32,165 nt of DNA from Bacteroidota bacterium (GTDB lineage Bacteria > Bacteroidota > Bacteroidia > Chitinophagales > BACL12). The DNA lies in the NCBI GenBank assembly GCA_016124275.1, contig WGOA01000088.1:1-32165 (forward strand), in the 5' to 3' direction. Made by a program: the position numbers and the translations under genes. Positions 1 to 5,404 of this stretch are shown piece after piece (the first letter of the stretch is position 1; each line of letters begins with the position of its first letter). Under the pieces are notes generated by a model. The model was not told where the DNA came from. It worked only from the letters and a program-made list of their open reading frames with translations, and did no database searches.

Positions 1-81
1 TACCATCAAAAACGGCATCATACCACTGGACTAAAACCGGAAGAAGCGTACCGAAACTCCATGATCAAAACCGCTGCTTGA
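1..81 (+). CDS. C-terminal fragment of a probable IS3-type transposase (partial, runs off left edge)
   Basis: The first 26 codons are open from the window edge and end in TGA at 79-81. The peptide begins YHQKRHHTTGLKPEEAY. This resembles the C-terminal end of DDE integrase-type transposases of the IS3 kind, where a Tyr-x-x-x-Arg-x-His block is followed by a Gly and a (T/K)PxE motif. Only this tail is visible, so the catalytic residues cannot be checked and the family call rests on one short motif. No terminal inverted repeat could be fixed between here and the decayed gene at 94-445. The adjacency suggests an insertion element landed in or beside that gene. The alternative is a chance-open edge of another gene. 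Confidence 0.35.
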   Translation, partial: YHQKRHHTTGLKPEEAYRNSMIKTAA

Positions 82-93
82 TCACCAATGAGA

Positions 94-445
94 TTAGCTT
101 AACAACAAGACCTTTTGGTCCAAGCTTTGGGGAGTATTACAATCTTCCCGCACAATCTGATACAACCTTCGGCTCAACGTATCTTATCTTAAATGAATCT
201 GTGTACCACGACCTGTTCTTAATAAATAATAATCTTTACCCCCCCAAAAAACAAGGGTATCAGCCCTGTAGCGATCGTTCTGGATTAATTGAGGACCTTG
301 TAAACATTCTGTGTATTCAAAGTTAGCAGTTACTACTTGCCAACTCTTACCCATTTCCAGCATAGGCAGATAACCAGTGTATTGAGCTTTGGCTCCTAAG
401 CTTAGAAGAACAAGCAGGCAATAAATAAAGTATTGTTTTATACAT
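94..445 (-). pseudogene. Decayed secreted-protein gene (frameshift in signal peptide, internal stop, truncated)
   Basis: On the minus strand an ATG at 445-443 starts MYKTILYL, but the signal-peptide core (CLLVLLSLGAKAQ) continues only in the frame one base over (447-184). Removing one base near 419-421 would join them. The reading goes on with GYLPMLEMGKSWQVV and ends at a TAA at 186-184. It resumes in the same frame as DTLSRRLYQIV, closing at 96-94. Bacteroidota secreted proteins with an early LLExGKxW-type motif often carry an 'LREDT' segment; here the stop sits exactly at the Glu position (IHLR-stop-DT), so a GAA-to-TAA change is likely. The 3' end abuts the putative transposase tail at 1-81. 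Function unknown. That this is a broken gene is inference from the frame structure; a sequencing error could explain one lesion but hardly both. Confidence 0.55.
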
Positions 446-452
446 AATTACT

Positions 453-482
453 CAAAGGTAACTAAACCTATTTCAGTTGCAA
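453..482 (-). promoter_or_regulatory. Bacteroidota-type promoter of the decayed gene
   Basis: On the minus strand TTG (482-480) is followed after 19 bases by TACCTTTG (460-453), matching the Bacteroidota sigma-A pattern TTG-N19-TAnnTTTG. The ATG of the decayed gene lies only seven bases beyond the -7 box, so the transcript would be leaderless or nearly so. This is the best promoter match in the window. Confidence 0.5.
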
Positions 483-707
483 CTCATCTTTCAAAATAAT
501 TGAATTTTTTTATGGTAGTTATCCACCTTTTTTAACTACCAAGCCCCTGGACTAGTGCAGCGAACACCAATAACGGAGCTCTTGAACGCAGAATCTTTGA
601 GCTTTGGCTCTTTGCCATCAGAACCTGCAGCCAAAACCAGTTGTTATCCGTATAATGAGGTAGCTCTGGATACGAAGACCCTTCGAACTACACCGAGAAA
701 GGGCCGT

Positions 708-738
708 CTGCCAAAATGGCAGCTTCCCGTATCGGGAG
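708..738 (+). other. Tandem short hairpins upstream of psd
   Basis: CTGCCA-AAA-TGGCAG (708-722) is followed directly by TCCCG-TAT-CGGGA (725-737). Both stems are perfect and have three-base loops. They lie just upstream of the psd -7 element and so are probably outside its transcript. They may mark the end of an upstream transcript or bind a regulator. No T-run follows, so a classic terminator is unlikely. Confidence 0.35.
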
Positions 739-747
739 CAATTGTTG

Positions 748-755
748 TATTTTTG
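748..755 (+). promoter_or_regulatory. Candidate psd promoter (-7 box TATTTTTG)
   Basis: TATTTTTG matches the Bacteroidota TAnnTTTG -7 element and lies 32 bases before the psd start codon. No clear TTG is found 17-23 bases upstream, so the call rests on the -7 box and its position. Confidence 0.4.
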
Positions 756-787
756 TGGTTCGGTTCATCCGATGGTTTAACCCAGTT

Positions 788-1453
788 ATGATTGTAAAAA
801 TTCACAAAGAGGGCAAAAGCATTGTGCTGACGTTCCTGGTGTTGCTGCTGGCAGCAAATGCCGTAGTGCGCTATGCGCTGCCGGAGGCTGCGGTGCTGCA
901 TGCCGTGGTGCTGGTTGCCTCTTTTTTGGGCATAGTGGGTACAGCCTTGTTTTTTCGCAACCCGAGCCGCGAGCTGTACTTGCACGGTTCCGCCGTTATT
1001 GCACCGGCCGACGGAAAGGTGGTAGTGGTGGAAGAGGTGGAAGAGCCGGAATACTTTCAGGACAAGCGTCTGCAGGTTTCGGTGTTCATGTCCATCAAGA
1101 ACGTGCACGTTAACCGCAACCCGATTGGCGGGCAGGTTAAGTACTTCAAATACCATCCGGGACGTTATTTACTGGCCTGGCACCCAAAGTCTTCAACGAG
1201 CAATGAACGCACGACCATTGTCATCGAAAACGAAGATCAGATAGAGGTTCTTGTGCGGCAGATTGCGGGCAAAGTGGCCCGGCGCATTGTGTCCTACCTG
1301 GATGAGGGCGATGAGGTGGCGCAGGGTTCCGAGCTGGGATTCATCAAGTTTGGGTCGCGCGTGGACCTTTACCTGCCTCTGGACGCCAAAATTGAGGTGG
1401 CCATTGGCCAAAAGGTAAAAGGCGGAAAAACCGTCATCGCGCATCTTGCCTGA
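788..1453 (+). CDS. psd: Phosphatidylserine decarboxylase proenzyme
   Basis: Pyruvoyl-dependent enzyme that decarboxylates phosphatidylserine to phosphatidylethanolamine at the inner membrane. The 221-residue protein fits the short class common in Bacteroidota. Two hydrophobic segments (about 11-29 and 34-55) anchor it; FRNPSRE (56-62), APADGKV (72-78) and MSxxNVHVNR (101-110) are family landmarks. The self-cleavage site is the Gly-Ser of KFGSRVD (G189-S190), from which the pyruvoyl group forms. I chose the ATG at 788 (MIVKIHKEGK) because it gives the usual N-terminus before the first membrane segment; an in-frame upstream start at 716 would add 24 residues lying in the promoter region. A hairpin terminator follows. 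Phosphatidylserine synthase, often adjacent in this phylum, is not in the window. Confidence 0.93.
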   Translation: MIVKIHKEGKSIVLTFLVLLLAANAVVRYALPEAAVLHAVVLVASFLGIVGTALFFRNPSRELYLHGSAVIAPADGKVVVVEEVEEPEYFQDKRLQVSVFMSIKNVHVNRNPIGGQVKYFKYHPGRYLLAWHPKSSTSNERTTIVIENEDQIEVLVRQIAGKVARRIVSYLDEGDEVAQGSELGFIKFGSRVDLYLPLDAKIEVAIGQKVKGGKTVIAHLA

Positions 1454-1488
1454 TGTTCGGAAAGGGTGTATCTTGCTTATTCGATCGT

Positions 1489-1509
1489 TGCCCATCTTGG
1501 GCATTTTTT
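1489..1509 (+). terminator. Rho-independent terminator after psd
   Basis: TGCCCA (1489-1494), loop TCT, TGGGCA (1498-1503), followed immediately by six T. It lies 36 bases past the psd stop codon and before the next plus-strand gene, so it probably separates the two transcripts. Confidence 0.75.
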
Positions 1510-1549
1510 GGGTTCAGGCCCAATCTCAAATCATAACTAACACTTTTCT

Positions 1550-1960
1550 ATGAAACGACTCAGCAGCTTTCTTTTCGCTTTAGCCATCAGCGCCACCGCG
1601 ACTTTTGCCCAATCCAACGCAGAAGCTACTACTGCCGGCACCACCAAAATTGCGTTGCAACAAACGGAAAATGGCTATGAAGTCATCAGCGTAGAAAGCA
1701 CGTCAACTCCCGCATCTGCCGCTGATACCAAAGCAGCCCCGGTTCCAGCTGGCAAATCCTGCTGCAGCAAGAAAGGAGCCAGTGCATCCGCTGCTGCCTG
1801 CTCCGGTAAAGAAGCCGAAGCTGCTAAAGCTGCTTCTTGCGGTGCAGGTGCTGCCTCGGCCTCCGCAGGTGCTGCCTCGGCCTCCGCGGGTGCTGCTAAG
1901 CCCGCTTGCTGTGCCAGTGGTAGCCATGCCGCCGCTGCTGCGCCCAAAAACCCCAACTAA
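1550..1960 (+). CDS. Small Ala/Cys-rich secreted protein of unknown function
   Basis: 136 residues. The N-terminus (MKRLSSFLFALAISATATFAQ) is a clear signal peptide with cleavage expected after AQ at about residue 21. A Thr/Ser-rich stretch follows, then a low-complexity half made of Ala, Ser and Gly with six cysteines: SCCSKKG, AACSG, ASCGAG and ACCASGSH. The paired cysteines and the final His could bind metal or form disulfides, but this is inference. A 21-base tandem repeat encodes GAASASA units. No domain is recognised. It has its own transcription unit: a terminator lies before it (1489-1509) and a strong one after it (2021-2068). Signal peptide, a clean start codon and flanking terminators support it as a real gene despite its low complexity. 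Confidence 0.72.
   Translation: MKRLSSFLFALAISATATFAQSNAEATTAGTTKIALQQTENGYEVISVESTSTPASAADTKAAPVPAGKSCCSKKGASASAAACSGKEAEAAKAASCGAGAASASAGAASASAGAAKPACCASGSHAAAAAPKNPN
1844..1896 (+). repeat. 21-bp tandem repeat inside the Ala/Cys-rich gene
   Basis: Two identical 21-base units (1844-1864 and 1865-1885, each starting GCAGGTGCTGCC) plus a partial third (1886-1896) with one change. The units stay in frame and encode a 7-residue Ala/Ser/Gly motif. Such perfect copies suggest recent slippage and possible length variation between strains. Confidence 0.85.
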
Positions 1961-1983
1961 GTCTGTCTGTGGCTCTGGGGTTT

Positions 1984-2721
1984 TTAGAAATACCCTAGGT
2001 TGAGCCAGGATGGTAAGTCTAACAGGTCCTGAAGAACGGTTAACCCCGCTTCAGGACCTGTTTTTTTTGGGTCGAATTCGGGGTTACCGCCGTCATGCCC
2101 TGGGTGGTACCACAGAAAGTGCATCCCCACTGCAAGCGCACTGGAATCGGTAGTTGCATGATCGCCGATGTAAAGGCTTTCTTCGGGCAGCGCGCCGGCG
2201 ACGGCCAAGGCACTGCGGAAGATTCTCGGATCTGGCTTAGCGACTCCGGCCCCTTCCGCCGTGGTGACGCTGAGAAAATACGCATCTAAGCCGCTGTATT
2301 TCAGCTTGTTGTGTTGTACCTCTTCGAATCCGTTGGTCACAATGTGCAGCGGGTATTGGCCGTGCAACTGTTGAATGAGCTGCCGCGCGCCGGGCATGAG
2401 CAGCTTCTGCGCGGCAAGCGTTTCTAAATAAGCCCCGCTGAGCTCGATGGCCAATTTCCGGTTGTCGCAGCCAAAATCAGCGAGCGTGCGCCAGTAGCGC
2501 TCCCAGCGAAGCCGCTCATGGTCCAGCTGCCCTTCGCGGTACATTTTCCAGGCCTGTTCGTTGTGCACTTCGTAGCGCTCCACGAATGCCGCTGCCGTCG
2601 GGATGCCGACGTTAGCCAGCGAAAAGCGCGCGTGCAATTCCTCCAAAACGCTGGCCGAGTTGCGGGTAAAGTCCCAGAGCGTATTGTCCAGGTCAAAAAA
2701 CAGGTGGCGAATGGCTTTCAC
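1984..2721 (-). CDS. HAD-family hydrolase, YjjG-like nucleotidase
   Basis: 245-residue haloacid-dehalogenase phosphatase, probably a YjjG-type (noncanonical pyrimidine) nucleoside 5'-monophosphatase. Motif I is FFDLDNTLWDF with catalytic Asp10 and Asp12; the DNTLWDF form is typical of the YjjG subgroup. An alpha-helical cap follows. Motif II is VTNG (128-131, Thr129), motif III is Lys162 in GVAKPDPRIF, and motif IV is GDHATTD (186-192, Asp187 and Asp192). All catalytic positions are present. It is the last gene of a minus-strand run, 61 bases after the epimerase gene. Its C-terminal codons contain the terminator of the convergent gene. The exact substrate cannot be read from the sequence; other small phosphate monoesters are possible. 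Confidence 0.85.
   Translation of the reverse strand: MKAIRHLFFDLDNTLWDFTRNSASVLEELHARFSLANVGIPTAAAFVERYEVHNEQAWKMYREGQLDHERLRWERYWRTLADFGCDNRKLAIELSGAYLETLAAQKLLMPGARQLIQQLHGQYPLHIVTNGFEEVQHNKLKYSGLDAYFLSVTTAEGAGVAKPDPRIFRSALAVAGALPEESLYIGDHATTDSSALAVGMHFLWYHPGHDGGNPEFDPKKTGPEAGLTVLQDLLDLPSWLNLGYF
2021..2068 (+). terminator. Strong terminator of the Ala/Cys-rich gene, inside the opposing coding sequence
   Basis: A perfect 14-bp inverted repeat (2021-2034 and 2049-2062) with a 14-base loop, then a T-run (2061-2068). It is oriented to stop plus-strand transcription. It lies wholly within the 3' coding region of the convergent HAD gene, where the stem is read on the minus strand as part of TGPEAGLTVLQDLLDL. 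Confidence 0.75.
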
Positions 2722-2788
2722 GGGTCAGGGCTGCGATTTGGGTGGCGGTGGGTGGGGCGGCAGGAGATCGGGAGGCAGTGGGTCAGGG
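2722..2788 (+). other. G-rich gap with many G-triplets between epimerase and HAD genes
   Basis: The plus strand (template for both flanking genes) carries G-runs of three or more at 2722-2724, 2728-2730, 2740-2742, 2750-2752 and 2754-2757, and more up to 2788. Loops of 3, 9, 7 and 1 bases make an imperfect G-quadruplex candidate. It covers the whole 61-base gap between the stop of one gene and the start of the next. Confidence 0.45.
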
Positions 2789-3805
2789 CAGCAGATCAGG
2801 CGCCAGCAGACCGTAGGGCAGACTTGCCTGGCGGCTTAGACGGTAAGCGGCAGCGGTATCCGTAATGCTGGTTTGCAGGGTCCGGTAACGCATGCCGCTG
2901 GCTTGCACAAATTTTTGGTTATCGTAGCGGTAAAAAGACCCGATGATTCGGGCGTTCTCGCGGGTAAGGTCAGGGGGTTTGCGGGTTATGCCCCCTTTGA
3001 GGGCCTCCCAGCGCCAAAGCGCGCCCAACAGCCAGGGACCGGCCTCGTAAGCCGGTTCGGGCTTGTCCAGCGCCCGGCAAATGCCGGAAAACAGCGCACG
3101 GTAGCTTTCGTTTTCGCCCACCAGAATGTAGCGTTCGCCGCGCATGCCTTTTCGAACGGCGAGCAGGCAGGCTGCGGCCACATCGCGCACATCCACAAAT
3201 CCGGTGCCGCCGCGCGTGTAAAATCGCAAGCCTTCGTCGGCGCGTGCAAAAAAGCGGGCGGTGCCCTGGTTCCAAAAGCCAGCACCGATGATTGTACCCG
3301 GGTTGACGACCACCGTGGTCAGGCCCTCGGCCCAGCCGCGCCAGGCCTCGCGCTCGGCCAGGTGCTTGGATAGCGCATACTTCGTTGAATGCTTGTTCAG
3401 TTCCCAGGGGATGCTTTCGTTGAGCAGAGGCACCCCGGCCTTTCGACCTATTGCTGCTACTGATGACACATGCACCAGCGTGCCAACACCCGCATCCAGG
3501 CAGGCATTGACGAGTGTGGCGGTGCCTTCGGCATTGACCCGGCGCATGGCATCGCGGTCGCCGGTTTTAAAGGAAACCACGGCAGCAGCATGGTAAACAG
3601 TGGAAACACCCTGAACGGCTTCCTCAAGACCAAGCGGATCCAACAAGTCCGTTTCTACCCACTCGATGCGGGAGGCATCATCGCCCAACAGGCGAAGGTC
3701 GCTGCCGGGCCGCCGCAATGCGCGAACCTGCTCGCCGTTGGCCAGAAGGGTCCGGGCCAGGTAGGAGCCGAGAAAACCGCTGGCGCCGGTTACCAGATTC
3801 ATCAT
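2783..3805 (-). CDS. NAD(P)-dependent epimerase/dehydratase (extended SDR)
   Basis: 340 residues with a Rossmann fold. The nucleotide-binding loop is GASGFLG (7-13), followed by the LLDP acidic segment (55-58) and YHAAAVVS (71-78). The active-site set is VSS (113-115) and Tyr143-x3-Lys147 in KYALSKHLAE. This fits the dihydroflavonol-4-reductase/3-beta-HSD-like branch of extended SDRs, which reduce or epimerise sugar-nucleotide, steroid or flavonol-like substrates; the substrate here is unknown. I chose the ATG at 3805 (MMNLVTGASG) because SDRs start just before the glycine loop; the longer reading back to 3931 would overlap anmK. It begins 34 bases after anmK and is probably cotranscribed with it. 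Confidence 0.85.
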   Translation of the reverse strand: MMNLVTGASGFLGSYLARTLLANGEQVRALRRPGSDLRLLGDDASRIEWVETDLLDPLGLEEAVQGVSTVYHAAAVVSFKTGDRDAMRRVNAEGTATLVNACLDAGVGTLVHVSSVAAIGRKAGVPLLNESIPWELNKHSTKYALSKHLAEREAWRGWAEGLTTVVVNPGTIIGAGFWNQGTARFFARADEGLRFYTRGGTGFVDVRDVAAACLLAVRKGMRGERYILVGENESYRALFSGICRALDKPEPAYEAGPWLLGALWRWEALKGGITRKPPDLTRENARIIGSFYRYDNQKFVQASGMRYRTLQTSITDTAAAYRLSRQASLPYGLLAPDLLP

Positions 3806-3839
3806 GCTGCAGCAGTTGCGGGAAGCTGCGCGAGCGGCT

Positions 3840-4934
3840 TCAAGCGTAGATTTCGCCGCCGATGCTGTCACGGGTAGCACCGGTAACGCTCGACAGGATG
3901 TTGGTTTCGTTGCGCCAGCGCAAGCAGCCAATCAATCCCATAATGAGCGCCTCTTTGAACTTGATCAGGGTTTCGTCGGGCACGATGATCTCGGCGTCAG
4001 CCGTGTCCTTGAGCCTTTCCAGCAAGAAATCGTTGAAGACACCGCCACCGGTAACCAATACTTTCTGATCGGCGGGATCACCGAGCTGGTAATCTTCGCA
4101 GCACTGTGCGATGTCGCGGTGAATCTGACCCACCAAATGCTCTACGTACGTGCGAAGTTTATCTTCGGTTGAAATGCGGTAATGGCGGAACGTTGGCATC
4201 AGCACTTTGCGCACCCAGCCACCGCCAAGCGTTTTGGGCGGCTCTTTTTTGTAGTACCAGGAACGATCCAGTTCTTCCAGCAAACGGGTGTCCACATGGC
4301 CGGCGCGGGCATTGGCCCCGCCGTTGTCAAAGTCAACCCCTAAAGGCTCCACCAATTTGTTGAGCACCAGGTTGGCTGCTGCCAGATCGTAGCCGGCCAT
4401 TTTGCCGCCGCCCAGATTAACCGTAAGGTTTGCTATGCCGCCCAGGTTCAGGCAAAAACGGAAGGCGGGGAACAACAACATATCCCCAATGGGCACAATG
4501 GGTGCACCCTGGCCGCCCAGCGCTACGTCCGTAGTGCGGAAATTGCTGACCACCGGCAGGTTGGTCACTGCAGCGATAGCAGCACCGTCGCCAATCTGGC
4601 TGGTGAGTTTGTTTTCAGGCTGGTGGAAAATGGTTTGGCCGTGACTGGCAATGAAATCCACCTGGCCTTCGAGCCCGTGCTTTGCCAAAAACGCGTTCAC
4701 CAATTCCCCCGTATAATGACCAAAGTACGTATGTGTTTTAATATACGTAATAGCATTCTGCATGGTGAGGTTAGCCAGCCGGAGGTGCCACTTGCGAGGG
4801 TATTCCAGGCATTCTGCCTTCTCAATTTTGTAGGACCAATTGCCTTCTTCATCCACACTGAGAATGCAATAAGCGATGTCCAGGCCATCCATGGAACTAC
4901 CAGACATCAATCCAAGTACACGATACGTAGTCAT
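3840..4934 (-). CDS. anmK: Anhydro-N-acetylmuramic acid kinase
   Basis: Phosphorylates 1,6-anhydro-N-acetylmuramic acid from cell-wall turnover to MurNAc-6-phosphate, in the cytoplasm. The 364-residue protein has the family hallmark GLMSGSSMDGLD at 8-19 (ATP-binding ASKHA fold), then SHGQTIFHQP, GDGAAIA, a DxDNGG-type segment, TGGGVFNDFLLERL and the closing KEALIMGLIGCLRW and SVTGATRDSIGG blocks. Length and motif order match AnmK. It follows the cytochrome c gene by 8 bases, so the two are probably one transcript. No other muropeptide recycling gene (murQ, nagZ, ampG) is in the window. Call is firm. Confidence 0.95.
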   Translation of the reverse strand: MTTYRVLGLMSGSSMDGLDIAYCILSVDEEGNWSYKIEKAECLEYPRKWHLRLANLTMQNAITYIKTHTYFGHYTGELVNAFLAKHGLEGQVDFIASHGQTIFHQPENKLTSQIGDGAAIAAVTNLPVVSNFRTTDVALGGQGAPIVPIGDMLLFPAFRFCLNLGGIANLTVNLGGGKMAGYDLAAANLVLNKLVEPLGVDFDNGGANARAGHVDTRLLEELDRSWYYKKEPPKTLGGGWVRKVLMPTFRHYRISTEDKLRTYVEHLVGQIHRDIAQCCEDYQLGDPADQKVLVTGGGVFNDFLLERLKDTADAEIIVPDETLIKFKEALIMGLIGCLRWRNETNILSSVTGATRDSIGGEIYA

Positions 4935-4942
4935 AATTATAA

Positions 4943-5296
4943 TTAATTGGCTTTAAATAGTTGTATGTACTGCACCACCGCATTCAATTCTTCGGGGCTG
5001 AGTTTGTTTTCGTAGGCGGCCATTAAATTTCGGCCTTTGGCAACAACAGTATGGGCCTCTTCTTCGGTCAGCAGCGACATGGCTAAGTTTGCCGCTCCAC
5101 TGCCACCCATTTGCCCGTCCAGTCCATGACAAAGTTTGCAATGCGTCTTGTACACCTGTAAACCCAACACGTTTTCGCCGGGATCGGGCAGTTCCAACGG
5201 CCTTTTGGGTAAGGTCGGTGCGCTCGATTGATTTCCGGGTCCGCAGGACGAACCCCAGAACAAGCAGGTGAAAAGCAGAGGGTAAAACAGCCGCAA
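4943..5296 (-). CDS. c-type cytochrome lipoprotein
   Basis: 117 residues. The N-terminus is a lipoprotein signal: hydrophobic LLFTCLFW, then GSSC with the lipidated Cys at 18. A proline-rich spacer leads to a single class I cytochrome c domain with haem-binding CKLCH (53-57). Met92 in GRNLMAAY is the likely sixth ligand, and the C-terminal helix ends SPEELNAVVQYIQLF. It would be a membrane-anchored periplasmic electron carrier; the partner is unknown. It heads the run cytochrome c-anmK-epimerase-HAD and has a TATCTTTG box 38 bases upstream of its ATG. The functional link between a cytochrome and wall recycling is not evident and may be chance co-location. Confidence 0.88.
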   Translation of the reverse strand: MRLFYPLLFTCLFWGSSCGPGNQSSAPTLPKRPLELPDPGENVLGLQVYKTHCKLCHGLDGQMGGSGAANLAMSLLTEEEAHTVVAKGRNLMAAYENKLSPEELNAVVQYIQLFKAN

Positions 5297-5334
5297 GTCG
5301 TAAACCGATAAGGTGATCCGGTATAAAATCGGGA

Positions 5335-5342
5335 CAAAGATA
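5335..5342 (-). promoter_or_regulatory. Candidate promoter of the cytochrome c-anmK operon (TATCTTTG)
   Basis: TATCTTTG on the minus strand is a full match to TAnnTTTG, 38 bases upstream of the cytochrome c start codon. No well-spaced TTG was found upstream. Confidence 0.4.
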
Positions 5343-5371
5343 TTACAGGCAGTCCAAATCCTTAATTTTTC

Positions 5372-5392
5372 GGGCGAAAAGCCGTCTCGCCC
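5372..5392. terminator. Hairpin after the T9SS operon, weak bidirectional terminator
   Basis: GGGCGA (5372-5377) pairs with TCGCCC (5387-5392). It lies 12 bases past the stop codon of the last PKD gene. On the minus strand no T-run follows directly, so intrinsic termination would be weak. It separates the T9SS operon from the cytochrome c promoter. Confidence 0.35.
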
Positions 5393-5404
5393 CTTTAAAC
5401 GCCC

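Larger units (their letters stand above)
446..787. other. Intergenic stretch without a convincing gene
   Basis: About 340 bases separate the decayed gene from psd. It contains an inverted repeat GGTAGTT (514-520) / AACTACC (534-540), and two back-to-back perfect hairpins just before psd (listed separately). A 35-codon stop-free minus-strand stretch (643-539, containing GSDGKEPKLKDSAFKSS) has no start codon and no recognised family; it could be a remnant. A GTG-initiated plus-strand reading (555-791) shows no coding features. No tRNA or riboswitch fold was recognised. Confidence 0.5.

Noticed and set aside
540..700. Possible structured RNA (tRNA, riboswitch or 6S-like) in the gap before psd
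   Set aside because: No cloverleaf, anticodon arm or recognisable aptamer core could be drawn by hand.
555..791. GTG-initiated plus-strand reading frame of 78 codons
   Set aside because: No domain, no promoter in place, overlaps the tandem hairpins and psd promoter, and composition is not gene-like.
644..1156. 170-codon minus-strand reading frame opposite psd
   Set aside because: His/Gln-rich antisense shadow of a conserved gene; crosses the psd promoter.
1675..1956. Minus-strand Ala-rich frame opposite the small secreted protein
   Set aside because: Ala/Pro-rich mirror of GC-rich repeats; no signal peptide, while the plus strand has a clear one and flanking terminators.
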